Counted from the stretch's first letter, positions 1 to 8,337 are shown. The stretch: 64,000 nt of DNA from Sinorhizobium medicae (GCF_007827695.1 NZ_VITA01000019.1:1-64000); one strand, 5' to 3'. A program made the numbers and translations. The notes: generated by a model from the letters alone, not told the origin.

Positions 1-439
1 AGCCAGCACACGGTCTTTAAAGACCAGGATTCCGACGGCCTTCCGCCCGCACCCATATAAGCACAGTTTCGACACACAGGATTCCTGTGACGAGCGCAGG
101 AATGACGGGGGTCGGGACGGCATGCCCGTCATGCCCGGTAATTGGGCAGGGCATCCCTGGCGGGCTAAAATTTGAACAAGCTTTTCCCAAGCTTCGAAAG
201 CCGACGCCGGATAATACCTTGAATCACGGGCGATTATCCGGAGTGCCCGGACTGGCACGCCGTTTGCATTCATAACTTCGAGCCCGAGCAAACCACCGGG
301 TGGCGCCCAATGTCGCGCGCCATGAGCAAGGTTGCTGGAGAGGGTCGGTGCGCTCGTTTCGATGAGCGCGGACCGTGCTCGCGGCTGTTCCCATGATCGA
401 CGGCACACAACGCGCGAAATCACTGCGCAGGGAGATATC
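1..439. other. Intergenic region upstream of the nitrate carrier
   Basis: I see no convincing gene here. Short frames exist on both strands but none has a ribosome-binding site or a recognisable product. The stretch contains one short palindromic repeat (81-103) and an AAGCTT...AAGCTT inverted pair near 178-195. It probably carries the promoter of the nitrate/nitrite transporter gene starting at 440, but I could not fix -35 and -10 boxes, and no clear TTGAT-N4-ATCAA FNR/FixK box was seen. Confidence 0.5.
81..103. repeat. Short palindromic intergenic repeat
   Basis: ATTCCTG (81-87) pairs with CAGGAAT (97-103), and a further T-G and G-C pair shortens the loop to about five bases. The wording around it (attcctgtgacgagcgcagg followed by aatgacggg) resembles the short palindromes scattered through rhizobial intergenic regions. 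The resemblance is from memory; copy number was not measured. Confidence 0.5.
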
Positions 440-1714
440 ATGTCCGCTCTTCACCAGACACAGTCGACCTTAAAGGGCGCATCGGCACGCGCTCTGTGGG
501 CCTCGACGGGCGCATTTACGATCTGTTTCGCAATCTGGACCATTTTTTCCATCATCGGCGTGCGTATCAAGGAGGATCTCGGCCTCAGCGAAGCCGAGTT
601 CGGGCTGCTGATCGGCATGCCGATCCTGACCGGCTCGCTCGTGCGCATCGTTCTCGGCATCTGGACAACCCGGTATGGCGGCCGGCTCGTCTACACCCTC
701 ACCATGCTGGCGGCAGCGCTTGCGACCTTTCTTCTCGGCTACGCAACGACCTATCCGCAGATGCTCCTCGCGGGCCTTGGCGTCGGTCTTGCGGGAGGTT
801 CTTTTGCCGTAGGAGTCGCTTATGTCTCGCCCTTCTTTCCGCCTGAGAAGCAGGGCACGGCGCTCGGCATCTTCGGCGCCGGCAATGTCGGCGCGGCAGT
901 GACGAAATTCCTGGCGCCTTTCGTTCTCGTCGCTTTCGGCTGGCAGGCGGTCGCCGAGATCTGGGCTGCCGTTCTGGCCGTCACAGCCATTATCTTCTGG
1001 TTCTCGACCGAAGACGATCCGCAATTTCGCGCCCGCCGCCAGGGTGCCGTTGCGCGCAAGAGCCTGCTTAGTGAATTCGAGCCTCTCAAGAATGTCCAGG
1101 TCTGGCGCTTTTCGCTCTATTATTTCTTTGCCTTCGGCGGCTTCGTCGCCCTTGCGCTCTGGCTGCCGCGCTACCTCGTGGGCGTCTACGGTTTCAACAT
1201 CGAGACGGCTGGCATGATCGCAGCCGCGTACTCCATTCCGGGAAGCATCTTTCGGGCCTATGGAGGCGCCCTGTCGGACAAGCTGGGCGCCCGCAAAGTC
1301 ATGTATGCCATGTTCGCGGTATCTGCCGTCGCAACGGCCATCCTGTCGGTACCCGCCGGCTCGGCGAGCGGTGCGATGCCGATCATGGTGACGCCGCTCG
1401 TCTTCGTCTTCGTCACTTTCGTGCTCGGCTTCGTCATGAGCCTCGGCAAAGCGGCGGTCTACAAGCATATACCCGTGTATTATCCCACCCATGTCGGTGC
1501 TGTCGGCGGGGTCGTCGGCATGGTGGGCGGCCTCGGCGGCTTCGTCCTGCCGATCGCTTTCGGCTATCTCAAGGATGTAACCGGTCTCTGGTCGAGCTGC
1601 TTCATGCTGCTCTTCGTCATCGTAGCCGTCTCCATGATCTGGATGAAGGTCTCGATCCGGCAGATCAAGCGCGAGGCCGACAGGGGCGTCCCGTCCGGCG
1701 CGCTCGCGCGGTAG
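440..1714 (+). CDS. NarK-type nitrate/nitrite transporter (MFS)
   Basis: A 424-residue major facilitator with about twelve hydrophobic segments, predicted to sit in the inner membrane and move nitrate and/or nitrite. Two glycine-rich stretches typical of the NarK/NasA family are present: GNVGAAVTKFLAP in the first half and KAAVYKHIPVYYP followed by VGAVGGVVGMVGGLGG in the second. The start at 440 is chosen because ggagat lies just upstream and the protein then begins MSALHQTQ close to the first membrane segment; an upstream in-frame ATG at 332 would add 36 residues of non-membrane sequence. It stands alone on this strand, ended by a likely terminator at 1812. No nitrate reductase gene is in the window, so whether it imports nitrate for assimilation or exports nitrite cannot be told. 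Confidence 0.8.
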   Translation: MSALHQTQSTLKGASARALWASTGAFTICFAIWTIFSIIGVRIKEDLGLSEAEFGLLIGMPILTGSLVRIVLGIWTTRYGGRLVYTLTMLAAALATFLLGYATTYPQMLLAGLGVGLAGGSFAVGVAYVSPFFPPEKQGTALGIFGAGNVGAAVTKFLAPFVLVAFGWQAVAEIWAAVLAVTAIIFWFSTEDDPQFRARRQGAVARKSLLSEFEPLKNVQVWRFSLYYFFAFGGFVALALWLPRYLVGVYGFNIETAGMIAAAYSIPGSIFRAYGGALSDKLGARKVMYAMFAVSAVATAILSVPAGSASGAMPIMVTPLVFVFVTFVLGFVMSLGKAAVYKHIPVYYPTHVGAVGGVVGMVGGLGGFVLPIAFGYLKDVTGLWSSCFMLLFVIVAVSMIWMKVSIRQIKREADRGVPSGALAR

Positions 1715-1811
1715 CCGCCGCTCGGGTCGACATTCCGCCAGGCGTCGTGGCCGGTGGATCCATGCGTCGCGAGTCTCACTTTCCCGCAGGGACAGCCAAT
1801 TCCCTGCCAAC

Positions 1812-1843
1812 TGCCCGGCCATTCAGTGCCGGGCATCTTTGTT
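1812..1843 (+). terminator. Probable Rho-independent terminator
   Basis: TGCCCGG (1812-1818) pairs with CCGGGCA (1829-1835) around a ten-base loop and is followed by TCTTTGTTT. It lies about 100 bases after the stop of the NarK-like gene and before the gntR promoter, a natural position to separate the two units. Confidence 0.55.
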
Positions 1844-1935
1844 TACGGGTCGATGCGAAATCAGCGCGAGGTTGTTTCAGGCGCGCGGAGAGAGGACGCC
1901 TTATGGTCGCTTCGCTCGCCGCGGCCGATCGGATG

Positions 1936-1963
1936 TTGACACAACCGCAAGCATGGGTATTGT
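1936..1963 (+). promoter_or_regulatory. Candidate sigma-70 promoter of gntR/TRAP operon
   Basis: A consensus TTGACA (1936-1941) is followed after 16 bases by TATTGT (1958-1963), four of six matches to the -10 consensus. It reads toward the GntR gene and is overlapped on its -10 side by the operator-like palindromes described separately. Confidence 0.45.
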
Positions 1964-1982
1964 ACCGCAATTGGTATGACCA
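1956..1982. promoter_or_regulatory. Two GGT...ACC palindromes, candidate GntR operators
   Basis: GGTATTGTACC (1956-1966) and TGGTATGACCA (1972-1982) are both perfect 11-bp palindromes with a three-base centre, spaced 16 bp centre to centre. Sites of the form TGGTnnnACCA are typical of FadR-subfamily GntR regulators. They overlap the -10 of the candidate promoter and precede the GntR gene by about 40 bases, which fits autorepression. The assignment to this regulator is inference. Confidence 0.5.
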
Positions 1983-2019
1983 CTTGGCCACCTGGCAGCC
2001 GGTCGCCTCAACGGGGATC

Positions 2020-2763
2020 ATGATGTTCTCTGCCGTGGAATCGCGTCGTCTCTATAGACAGGTGGCGGATCAGATGCGGGCCCTGATCGAACGGGGCGAG
2101 CTGGCGCATGGGTCGCGGCTTCCGGCGGAGCGCGAGCTGGCGCAGATGTTCGGGGTTTCGCGGCCGACCATTCGTGAAGCGCTGATCGTGCTGGAGGTGG
2201 AGGGCTTCATCGACATCCGGATGGGGTCGGGGATCTATGTCACCGCGCGGCCGGCGCCGGCGGCGGATGGGCCGCCCGAAGATTTCGAGGGTCCTTTCGA
2301 ATTGCTGCGGGCGAGGGCTGTCGTCGAATGCGCAATCGCCGAGGAGGCGGCGCGGCTGGCGCGGCCCGAACATATCGCCGTTCTGGACGACAATCTCGCC
2401 CGGATGGCGGCCGCCCTCGAGGATCGCCGGCTTGCGCTGGCGATCGATCGGGAATTTCATGTCGTCGTTTCGAGCATCATCGCCAATGCGACGCTGAACC
2501 GTTTCGTCGGCAGCATCCACGACATGCGCATGACGCCCTATTTCGAAAAGCTCGCAAGCTATTTCGAAAATACCGATACCTGGCGGGCGGCGATGGAGGA
2601 GCATCGCGTCATCCGCAATGCCATCGCCGCGGGCGATCCGGGCGCAGCGCGCGCCGCGATGCGGGCACATCTCGACCAATCACAGATTCGCCTGTCGGCC
2701 AGCTTCGAAGAGGAGGCCGCCGACAGCACGATACCCGCCGCGTGGAGGCGCGTCGGGCGGTAA
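2020..2763 (+). CDS. GntR/FadR-family transcriptional regulator
   Basis: A 247-residue repressor-type protein. An N-terminal winged helix-turn-helix of the GntR family spans roughly residues 10-75, with the characteristic stretch SRLPAERELAQMFGVSRPT followed by IREAL. The rest is an all-helical FCD ligand-binding domain (acidic and histidine residues likely binding a metal-dependent carboxylate ligand). The start at 2020 (or the adjacent 2023) is preferred because a much earlier in-frame start would run through the terminator and promoter region. It is followed 35 bases later by the TRAP receptor gene in the same direction, so it most likely controls the sugar-acid operon and responds to one of its substrates or intermediates. 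Length is normal for the subfamily. Confidence 0.85.
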   Translation: MMFSAVESRRLYRQVADQMRALIERGELAHGSRLPAERELAQMFGVSRPTIREALIVLEVEGFIDIRMGSGIYVTARPAPAADGPPEDFEGPFELLRARAVVECAIAEEAARLARPEHIAVLDDNLARMAAALEDRRLALAIDREFHVVVSSIIANATLNRFVGSIHDMRMTPYFEKLASYFENTDTWRAAMEEHRVIRNAIAAGDPGAARAAMRAHLDQSQIRLSASFEEEAADSTIPAAWRRVGR

Positions 2764-2798
2764 TCAACACAGCGACTTCAATTGGGAGGAGGATCAAG

Positions 2799-3773
2799 AT
2801 GACGATCAGACTGTTGACGCTAATCGGTGCCACCGCGACCATCCTGGCATCGGCCTTATCGGCCCATGCCCAGACGGCGCTCAAATGGGCCCATGTCTAC
2901 GAAACGTCGGAGCCGTTCCATACCGAGTCCGTCTGGGCGGCGGAAGAGATCGCCAAACGCACCGAGGGGCGCTACAAGATCGATGTCTTCCCGGCGTCGC
3001 AGCTCGGCAAGGAAGCCGATATCAATCAAGGCCTGAAGCTCGGCACCGTCGACATCATCATTTCAGGATCGAGCTTCGCCGCGCGCGATCATGCGCCCAT
3101 CGGCGTCACCTATTTTCCCTATATCTTCCGCGACCCGGCCCATATGATCGCCTACACCAAGAGCGATGTCTTCAAGCGCCTTGCCGCAGGATATGAGGAA
3201 GCCTCGGGCAACCACATCACCGCCGTCACCTATTACGGGACGCGTCACACCACATCGAACAGGCCGATTACCAAATGCGCCGACATGCAGGGCCTGAAGA
3301 TGCGCGTTCCGGACGTGCCGGCCTATCTCGCCATGCCGCGGGCCTGCGGTGCCAACACAACGCCGATCGCTTTTGCCGAGGTCTATCTCGCACTCCAGAA
3401 CGGAACGGTCGAAGCGCAGGAAAATCCGCTGACGACGATAGAGGCGAAGAAGTTCTTCGAAGTGCAGAAGCATATCGTGCTGACCGGCCACATCGTCGAT
3501 CACCTGAACACGGTCGTTTCGAAGAACCTCTGGTCACAGCTCTCCGATGCCGACAAGCAGATCTTTACCGAGGTTATGCAGGAGGCGGCCGAGCGCGCCA
3601 CCAAGATCATCGAGGAGCGTGAGAAGGAACTTGTAGCGACCTTCAAGGAACGCGGTATCGAAGTAACCGAGGTCGACAGGGCCGATTTCGAAAAAACCGT
3701 CAATGAGAAGGTCGCGCTCGAGGATTTCGGCTACGTCAAGGAAGACTGGGAGGCCATCCGCGCCGTCAAGTGA
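2799..3773 (+). CDS. TRAP transporter solute-binding protein (DctP family)
   Basis: A 324-residue periplasmic receptor that captures an organic acid and hands it to the TRAP membrane subunits. The protein starts with a signal peptide whose hydrophobic core ends in SALSAHA, with cleavage expected before QTALKWA. The DctP fold is shown by GLKMRVPDVPAY (the region carrying the conserved carboxylate-binding arginine) and the NGTVEAQENPL segment. A strong ribosome-binding site (gggaggagg) precedes the ATG. With UxuA and a sugar-acid dehydrogenase downstream, the ligand is likely a hexuronate or aldonate (for example glucuronate or mannonate) rather than a C4-dicarboxylate. This substrate is inferred from context only. 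Confidence 0.88.
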   Translation: MTIRLLTLIGATATILASALSAHAQTALKWAHVYETSEPFHTESVWAAEEIAKRTEGRYKIDVFPASQLGKEADINQGLKLGTVDIIISGSSFAARDHAPIGVTYFPYIFRDPAHMIAYTKSDVFKRLAAGYEEASGNHITAVTYYGTRHTTSNRPITKCADMQGLKMRVPDVPAYLAMPRACGANTTPIAFAEVYLALQNGTVEAQENPLTTIEAKKFFEVQKHIVLTGHIVDHLNTVVSKNLWSQLSDADKQIFTEVMQEAAERATKIIEEREKELVATFKERGIEVTEVDRADFEKTVNEKVALEDFGYVKEDWEAIRAVK

Positions 3774-3782
3774 ACCGCACCC

Positions 3783-3809
3783 GTCGGCCTGCCCGCAAGG
3801 CGGGCCGAC
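3783..3809 (+). promoter_or_regulatory. Stem-loop between TRAP receptor and membrane genes
   Basis: GTCGGCCTGCC (3783-3793) folds onto GGCGGGCCGAC (3799-3809) with a five-base loop and one G-T wobble: an 11-bp, very GC-rich stem. There is no T-run, so it is more likely an mRNA-stabilising element protecting the receptor message, or a partial terminator, than a full terminator. It begins ten bases after the receptor stop codon. Confidence 0.6.
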
Positions 3810-3841
3810 GTCCCGTTCCATCTAAAATGCCGGATGATGCC

Positions 3842-4414
3842 ATGTCTCAGGAAGTCCACCTGCAAACGACGCCCGAAGAAATCGCCCATGCTTTCGAGGA
3901 AGCCCCGCCCTCGGCGGACCTCTCCAACTATTCCTTCGAGGATTGGGTAACGCTCGCCGTTTTCTGGCTGATGACCGGATGCGTGTTCCTGCAGTTCTTC
4001 ACGCGCTACGTGCTCAACGACTCCTATGCCTGGACGGAGGAGATCGCCACGAACTGCCTGATCGGCGTGGTGTTCCTGGGCTCCGCCATGTGCGTGCGCG
4101 TGTCGCGCCATATCCAGGTCGACGTGCTCTATCATTATCTGCCGGCAACCGTCGCCCGGGGCCTGGCGATCTTCGTCGATCTCGTGCGCATCGTCTTCTT
4201 CGGCTATGCCTGCTGGCTGATGTGGCGCTACGTGGCGATCGTCGCCCATGAGCGTATGATCACCGTCAACCTGCCGCGCAATATCGTTTTCTACGGCGTG
4301 CTGGCAGGCTTCGTGCTGATGCTGATCCGCTCGATCCAGGTCTTCGTCGCCAATCAACGCCGCGGCTATTCGGTTCTCGAAAAGCCCGAGGAATTCCACA
4401 AGGTCGAGGACTGA
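3842..4414 (+). CDS. TRAP transporter small permease subunit (DctQ family)
   Basis: A 190-residue inner-membrane protein with four hydrophobic segments, the normal architecture of the DctQ subunit, which partners the large DctM channel in sodium- or proton-driven uptake. RYVLNDSYAWTEE at the end of the first membrane segment is a typical DctQ signature. The start at 3842 is placed after the intergenic hairpin, with ggat a few bases upstream. An ATG at 3827 is also possible and would add MPDDA. A GTG at 3770 overlapping the receptor stop would have to translate through the hairpin and is unlikely. The gene ends five bases before the DctM start. Confidence 0.85.
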   Translation: MSQEVHLQTTPEEIAHAFEEAPPSADLSNYSFEDWVTLAVFWLMTGCVFLQFFTRYVLNDSYAWTEEIATNCLIGVVFLGSAMCVRVSRHIQVDVLYHYLPATVARGLAIFVDLVRIVFFGYACWLMWRYVAIVAHERMITVNLPRNIVFYGVLAGFVLMLIRSIQVFVANQRRGYSVLEKPEEFHKVED

Positions 4415-4419
4415 ATGCC

Positions 4420-5826
4420 ATGCTTCTGCTCGTCGTTTCCTTTCTCTTCCTGATGCTGGTCGGCGTTCCCGTGGCTATCTCCATGGCTTCGGCGTCGGTT
4501 CTCTATCTGGTCTTCTACAATGTCGCGCCCGACATCATCGCAGCGCAGCGGATGATCGCAGGCGTCGAGAGCTTTCCGCTGCTTGCGGTGCCGTTTTTCA
4601 TTCTCGCCGGAAATCTTATGAATTCCGCCGGCGTCACCGGGCGCATCTATTCCTTCGCCGTGGCTCTCGTCGGCTGGATGAAGGGTGGGCTGGCCCAGGT
4701 CAACATCGTCGGCTCGGTGATCTTCTCGGGCATGTCGGGCACCGCGCTTGCGGATGCTGCCGGCATAGGCACGATCGAGATCAAGGCAATGAAGGATCAC
4801 GGCTATCCGGTGGAGGCGGCGGTCGGCGTCACCGCGGCATCCGCGACGCTCGGACCCATTTTCCCGCCGTCACTGCCCTTTGTCATCTACGGCATGATGG
4901 CGAATGTCTCGATCGGGGCGCTTTTCATGGCGGGTGTCGTGCCGGGCGTGGTGATGACGGTGCTGATGATGCTGACCGTGGCGATCTTTGCCTATAAGCG
5001 CGGTTGGGGCTCGGACACGCCGTTCGAGATGAAGCGGCTGCTTTCGGCCTCGCTCGAGGTCGTCGTCGTGCTTGCAGTGCCGCTTCTCGTCTACGCCCTG
5101 ATGTCGGCCGGGCTGTCAATGAACCTTGCGGTCGGGATCGCGCTGGTGGTTCTGCTCGCTCTCGACTGGTACTTCGACTTCTCCGCCGTCATGGCGCTGA
5201 TGACGCCCATTATTCTGATCGGCGGCATGACCATGGGGTGGTTCACGCCAACGGAGGCCGCCGTCGCGGCCGTGATCTGGTCGCTGTTTCTCGGGCTGGT
5301 GCGATACCGGACCATGACGATGTCGACGCTCGCCCGGGCGACATTCGACACGATCGAAACGACCGCGTCAGTGCTCTTCATCGTCACGGCCGCGTCGATC
5401 TTCGCATGGCTCCTGACAGTCAGCCAGGCCGCGCAGATGCTCTCCGGCGCGATCCTGACGATCACCGACAACAAATGGGTCTTCCTGATCCTGGTGAACC
5501 TGTTGATGCTGTTCGTCGGCTGCTTCCTCGACACGATTGCCGCGATCACCATATTGGTGCCGATCCTGCTGCCGCTGACCGCTCAGTTCGGCATAGACCC
5601 GGTGCATTTCGGCCTGATCATGACGCTCAATCTGATGATCGGTCTGCTTCACCCGCCCCTTGGTATGGTCCTTTTCGTGCTTTCGCGGGTGGCGAAGCTC
5701 TCGGTCGAGCGGACGACGATGGCAATCCTGCCATGGCTCGTGCCGCTGTTCATCGCTCTCATTCTGATCACCTTCGTGCCCGCTGTCGTGCTCTGGCTGC
5801 CGCAGACGGTGGGCCTGATCCGCTGA
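4420..5826 (+). CDS. TRAP transporter large permease subunit (DctM family)
   Basis: A 468-residue protein made almost entirely of membrane segments (about twelve to fourteen), the ion-coupled transport channel of the TRAP system. Recognisable DctM stretches include SFPLLAVPFFILAGNLMNSAG near residue 50 (the receptor-coupled substrate site region), SGMSGTALADAAGIGTIE, and NLMIGLLHPPLGMVLFV near the C terminus. It follows DctQ by five bases and is followed by the dehydrogenase gene 14 bases after its stop, so all are probably on one transcript. Family length is usually 425-470 residues when not fused, so this is a normal unfused DctM. Confidence 0.9.
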   Translation: MLLLVVSFLFLMLVGVPVAISMASASVLYLVFYNVAPDIIAAQRMIAGVESFPLLAVPFFILAGNLMNSAGVTGRIYSFAVALVGWMKGGLAQVNIVGSVIFSGMSGTALADAAGIGTIEIKAMKDHGYPVEAAVGVTAASATLGPIFPPSLPFVIYGMMANVSIGALFMAGVVPGVVMTVLMMLTVAIFAYKRGWGSDTPFEMKRLLSASLEVVVVLAVPLLVYALMSAGLSMNLAVGIALVVLLALDWYFDFSAVMALMTPIILIGGMTMGWFTPTEAAVAAVIWSLFLGLVRYRTMTMSTLARATFDTIETTASVLFIVTAASIFAWLLTVSQAAQMLSGAILTITDNKWVFLILVNLLMLFVGCFLDTIAAITILVPILLPLTAQFGIDPVHFGLIMTLNLMIGLLHPPLGMVLFVLSRVAKLSVERTTMAILPWLVPLFIALILITFVPAVVLWLPQTVGLIR

Positions 5827-5840
5827 TGCAAGGAGCACTC

Positions 5841-6884
5841 ATGCACACGCGTCTTGCCCGGCTTTACGGCCAACGCGATCTCCGGGTGGAAGTGGCCGAG
5901 GTTCCCGCACCGGGCCACGGCGAGGTGCTGTTGAAGATGGCCGCCGGCGGCATATGCGGCTCCGATCTTCATTATTACCAGGACGGGGGATTCGGCCCCG
6001 TCCGGGTGCGTGAGCCGATCATACCCGGCCACGAGGCCTCAGGTCGAGTTGGGGCTTTCGGCGGCGATGTCTCCGGCCTTGACGTCGGTGATCTGGTTGC
6101 CGTCAATCCGAGCCAGCCTTGTGGCGCCTGCCGCTTCTGCGGCGACGGTCTTGCCGTTCACTGTCTCAATATGCGCTTCCTGGGCAGCGCGATGCGTCTT
6201 CCTCATACGCAAGGCATGTTCCGTGACTGGCTGGTGGTTCCGGCACGCCAATGTCATCCCGCGGGCACCCTTGTCGGCGCCGGTGAGGCGGCCTGCGCCG
6301 AACCGCTCGCGGTCTGTCTTCATGCGCTCGCCCAGGCCGGCGATGTCAGGCGAAAGAAGATACTGGTCACCGGAGCGGGGCCGATCGGCGCCCTTGTGGT
6401 GGCGGCAGTTCGCCATGCGGGCGCCGATGAGGTCGTCGTAACGGATTTGGCCGATGCGGCGCTCGACAGGGCGATGGCCATGGGCGCGACCAGGACCATC
6501 AATATCGGCCGTGATCCGGCCGGGCTTGCCCCGTACGAGACCGACAAGGGCCAGTTTCATCTGGCTTTCGAGTGCTCGGCCGCCGAGCCGGCGCTGCGCA
6601 GCGCGGTCGCTGCGGTCCGGCCGCGCGGCATGATCGTGCAGGTCGGAGTGACGGGCGATGTCAAGCTCCCGCTCCATGCGCTGGTCGGCAAGGAATTGCG
6701 TCTCGTCGGATCCCAACGATTCGATCAGGAGTTCGCTCTTGCGGTTGCGCTGATCGCCGATCGCCGGATTGATGTCCGACCGATCATTTCCCACCAGTTT
6801 CCGGTCGAGGAGGCGGTTCGAGCCTTCGAGCAGGCCGGCGATCGATCTGCTGCATGCAAGGTGCAGCTGACATTTCTTTCCTGA
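5841..6884 (+). CDS. Zinc-dependent dehydrogenase, L-idonate 5-dehydrogenase-like
   Basis: A 347-residue medium-chain zinc alcohol dehydrogenase, expected to oxidise a sugar acid or polyol hydroxyl with NAD(P). The catalytic zinc region GGICGSDLHYYQ and GHEASG, the structural zinc set C-x2-C-x2-C-x7-C in PCGACRFCGDGLAVHC, and the Rossmann glycine motif GAGPIGALVV are all intact. The wording GGICGSDLHYYQDG and MRFLGSAMRLPH closely resembles E. coli IdnD as I remember it, so L-idonate 5-dehydrogenase or a related aldonate/hexonate dehydrogenase is the best guess. The start at 5841 has aggag eight bases upstream; an in-frame ATG at 5826 would sit before that site. Its neighbours (TRAP uptake, UxuA) suggest it interconverts a keto-acid and an aldonate feeding mannonate dehydratase. 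Confidence 0.75.
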   Translation: MHTRLARLYGQRDLRVEVAEVPAPGHGEVLLKMAAGGICGSDLHYYQDGGFGPVRVREPIIPGHEASGRVGAFGGDVSGLDVGDLVAVNPSQPCGACRFCGDGLAVHCLNMRFLGSAMRLPHTQGMFRDWLVVPARQCHPAGTLVGAGEAACAEPLAVCLHALAQAGDVRRKKILVTGAGPIGALVVAAVRHAGADEVVVTDLADAALDRAMAMGATRTINIGRDPAGLAPYETDKGQFHLAFECSAAEPALRSAVAAVRPRGMIVQVGVTGDVKLPLHALVGKELRLVGSQRFDQEFALAVALIADRRIDVRPIISHQFPVEEAVRAFEQAGDRSAACKVQLTFLS

Positions 6885-6893
6885 GGAGTTCAC

Positions 6894-8102
6894 ATGCGAC
6901 ATACATGGCGTTGGTTCGGGCCGGTGGACCGGGTGAGCGTTCAAGATGCAGCGCAAGCCGGCGCGCAGGGCATCGTCAGCGCGCTGCATCATATCCCGAC
7001 AGGCGACGTCTGGCCTGTTGATGAGATCGGCAAGCGTCAGGAGGAGGTCCGCGCAGGTGGACTGGAGTGGGAAGTGGTGGAGAGCGTTCCCGTTTCCGAG
7101 TGCATCAAGACACAAACCGGCCCCTGGCGGGAGCACATTGCCAATTGGCAGGAAACGTTGCGACGCCTGTCATCCGCCGGGATCCGTACCGTCTGCTACA
7201 ATTTCATGCCGGTCCTCGACTGGACCCGCACCGACCTGCGCTGGACGGCGCGCCACGGCGCCAAGGCGATGCGCTTCGACCGGATCGATTTCGCAGCCTT
7301 CGACATACATCTCCTCGAGCGGCCGGGCGCCCACGAGGACTACGACGCGGCGACGCGCGAGGAAACCGAACGGCGGTTTCGCGAAATGCCGGAGGAGCGG
7401 CGCCTTGCGCTCTCCCGCAACATCGGGGCCGGGCTTCCCGGCTCAGCCGACGGTTACAGCCTGCCGCAGCTTCGCGATCATCTGCGCAGCTATGACGGAA
7501 TCAGCCGTGAGAAGTTGCAACGTCACCTGGTGGAGTTCCTCACGGAGGTGACGCCGGTGGCAGAACGCGTGGGAATCAACATCTGTGCCCATCCAGACGA
7601 TCCGCCATGGGCGCTGCTCGGCCTGCCGCGCATTCTTTCGAATGCCGAAGACTATGCTCACATGCTGCGGGAGGTCGATAGTCCGGCCAATGGCGTCACC
7701 TTCTGCACGGGCTCTCTCGGGGCCCTTGCCGCCAACGACCTGCCGGCCATGGTCCGCCGTTTCGCCTCCCGCATTCATTTCGTACATCTGCGCAACGTCC
7801 TTCGCGAGGAGGAGAGAACACCCTGCTCTTTCTATGAGGACGAGCATCTGGAGGGCAATACGGACATGGTGGCGGTCATTGCCGAATTGCTCAGGGAGGA
7901 GCAGCTGCGGCGCGCAGCCGGACGGGCCGACCACAGAATCCCGATGCGGCCGGATCACGGGCAGGAGATTCTCGACGACCTTTCCCGCGGGGCCCAGCCG
8001 GGCTATCCGGCCATCGGTCGCCTGAAGGGTCTTGCCGAATTGCGCGGCATCGAGCGGGCTCTCTCGCACGGGACCTACGGACTGGCAGCCGCGGCCACTT
8101 GA
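6894..8102 (+). CDS. uxuA: Mannonate dehydratase UxuA
   Basis: A 402-residue enzyme of the UxuA family, which dehydrates D-mannonate to 2-keto-3-deoxygluconate in hexuronate breakdown, in the cytoplasm. The opening MRHTWRWFGPVDRVS, the ALHHIPTGDVWP stretch, CYNFMPVLDWTRTDL and the C-terminal MRPDHGQEIL are hallmark UxuA sequences, and the length fits the family (about 390-400). A good ribosome-binding site (gaggag) precedes the ATG, nine bases after the dehydrogenase stop. It is the last gene of the TRAP operon. No UxuB-type fructuronate reductase, isomerase or keto-deoxygluconate kinase is nearby, so those steps must be supplied elsewhere or the adjacent dehydrogenase replaces UxuB. Confidence 0.93.
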   Translation: MRHTWRWFGPVDRVSVQDAAQAGAQGIVSALHHIPTGDVWPVDEIGKRQEEVRAGGLEWEVVESVPVSECIKTQTGPWREHIANWQETLRRLSSAGIRTVCYNFMPVLDWTRTDLRWTARHGAKAMRFDRIDFAAFDIHLLERPGAHEDYDAATREETERRFREMPEERRLALSRNIGAGLPGSADGYSLPQLRDHLRSYDGISREKLQRHLVEFLTEVTPVAERVGINICAHPDDPPWALLGLPRILSNAEDYAHMLREVDSPANGVTFCTGSLGALAANDLPAMVRRFASRIHFVHLRNVLREEERTPCSFYEDEHLEGNTDMVAVIAELLREEQLRRAAGRADHRIPMRPDHGQEILDDLSRGAQPGYPAIGRLKGLAELRGIERALSHGTYGLAAAAT

Positions 8103-8261
8103 TCCTTCGCCTTGTGGATCGGTCGCTGGGGCGTATGCCCCCGGGATTTATGATCAGCCATCATTCCGCCGGATTCGCGCGAACTAATCTCTCGGTCGTG
8201 CGCCATTGACGGCGACACGTTCCGCGATAATTTCAAGCTGGGGCAGGGTTGGAAATGAGAA

Positions 8262-8291
8262 TTGACATGAATCGATATTAGCGAGCTTAGT
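8262..8291 (+). promoter_or_regulatory. Possible promoter of the GGDEF-EAL gene
   Basis: A perfect TTGACA (8262-8267) lies 70 bases before the ATG at 8338. The expected -10 position holds only a weak match (CTTAGT at 8286-8291, 18-base spacer). A small GGGGC-GTAT-GCCCC hairpin at 8128-8141, without a T-run, precedes it and may mark the end of the uxuA transcript. Confidence 0.3.
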
Positions 8292-8337
8292 CCGGAGGGG
8301 CCTGCTCGGGTCAAACAAATGGAAGGAAAGGGCGAGG

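Noticed and set aside
470-1822. Long minus-strand open frame of 450 codons opposite the nitrate carrier
   Set aside because: It is antisense to a clear membrane protein, its translation is extremely rich in Arg, Asp, His and Glu, and no domain is recognisable; it is a high-GC shadow frame.
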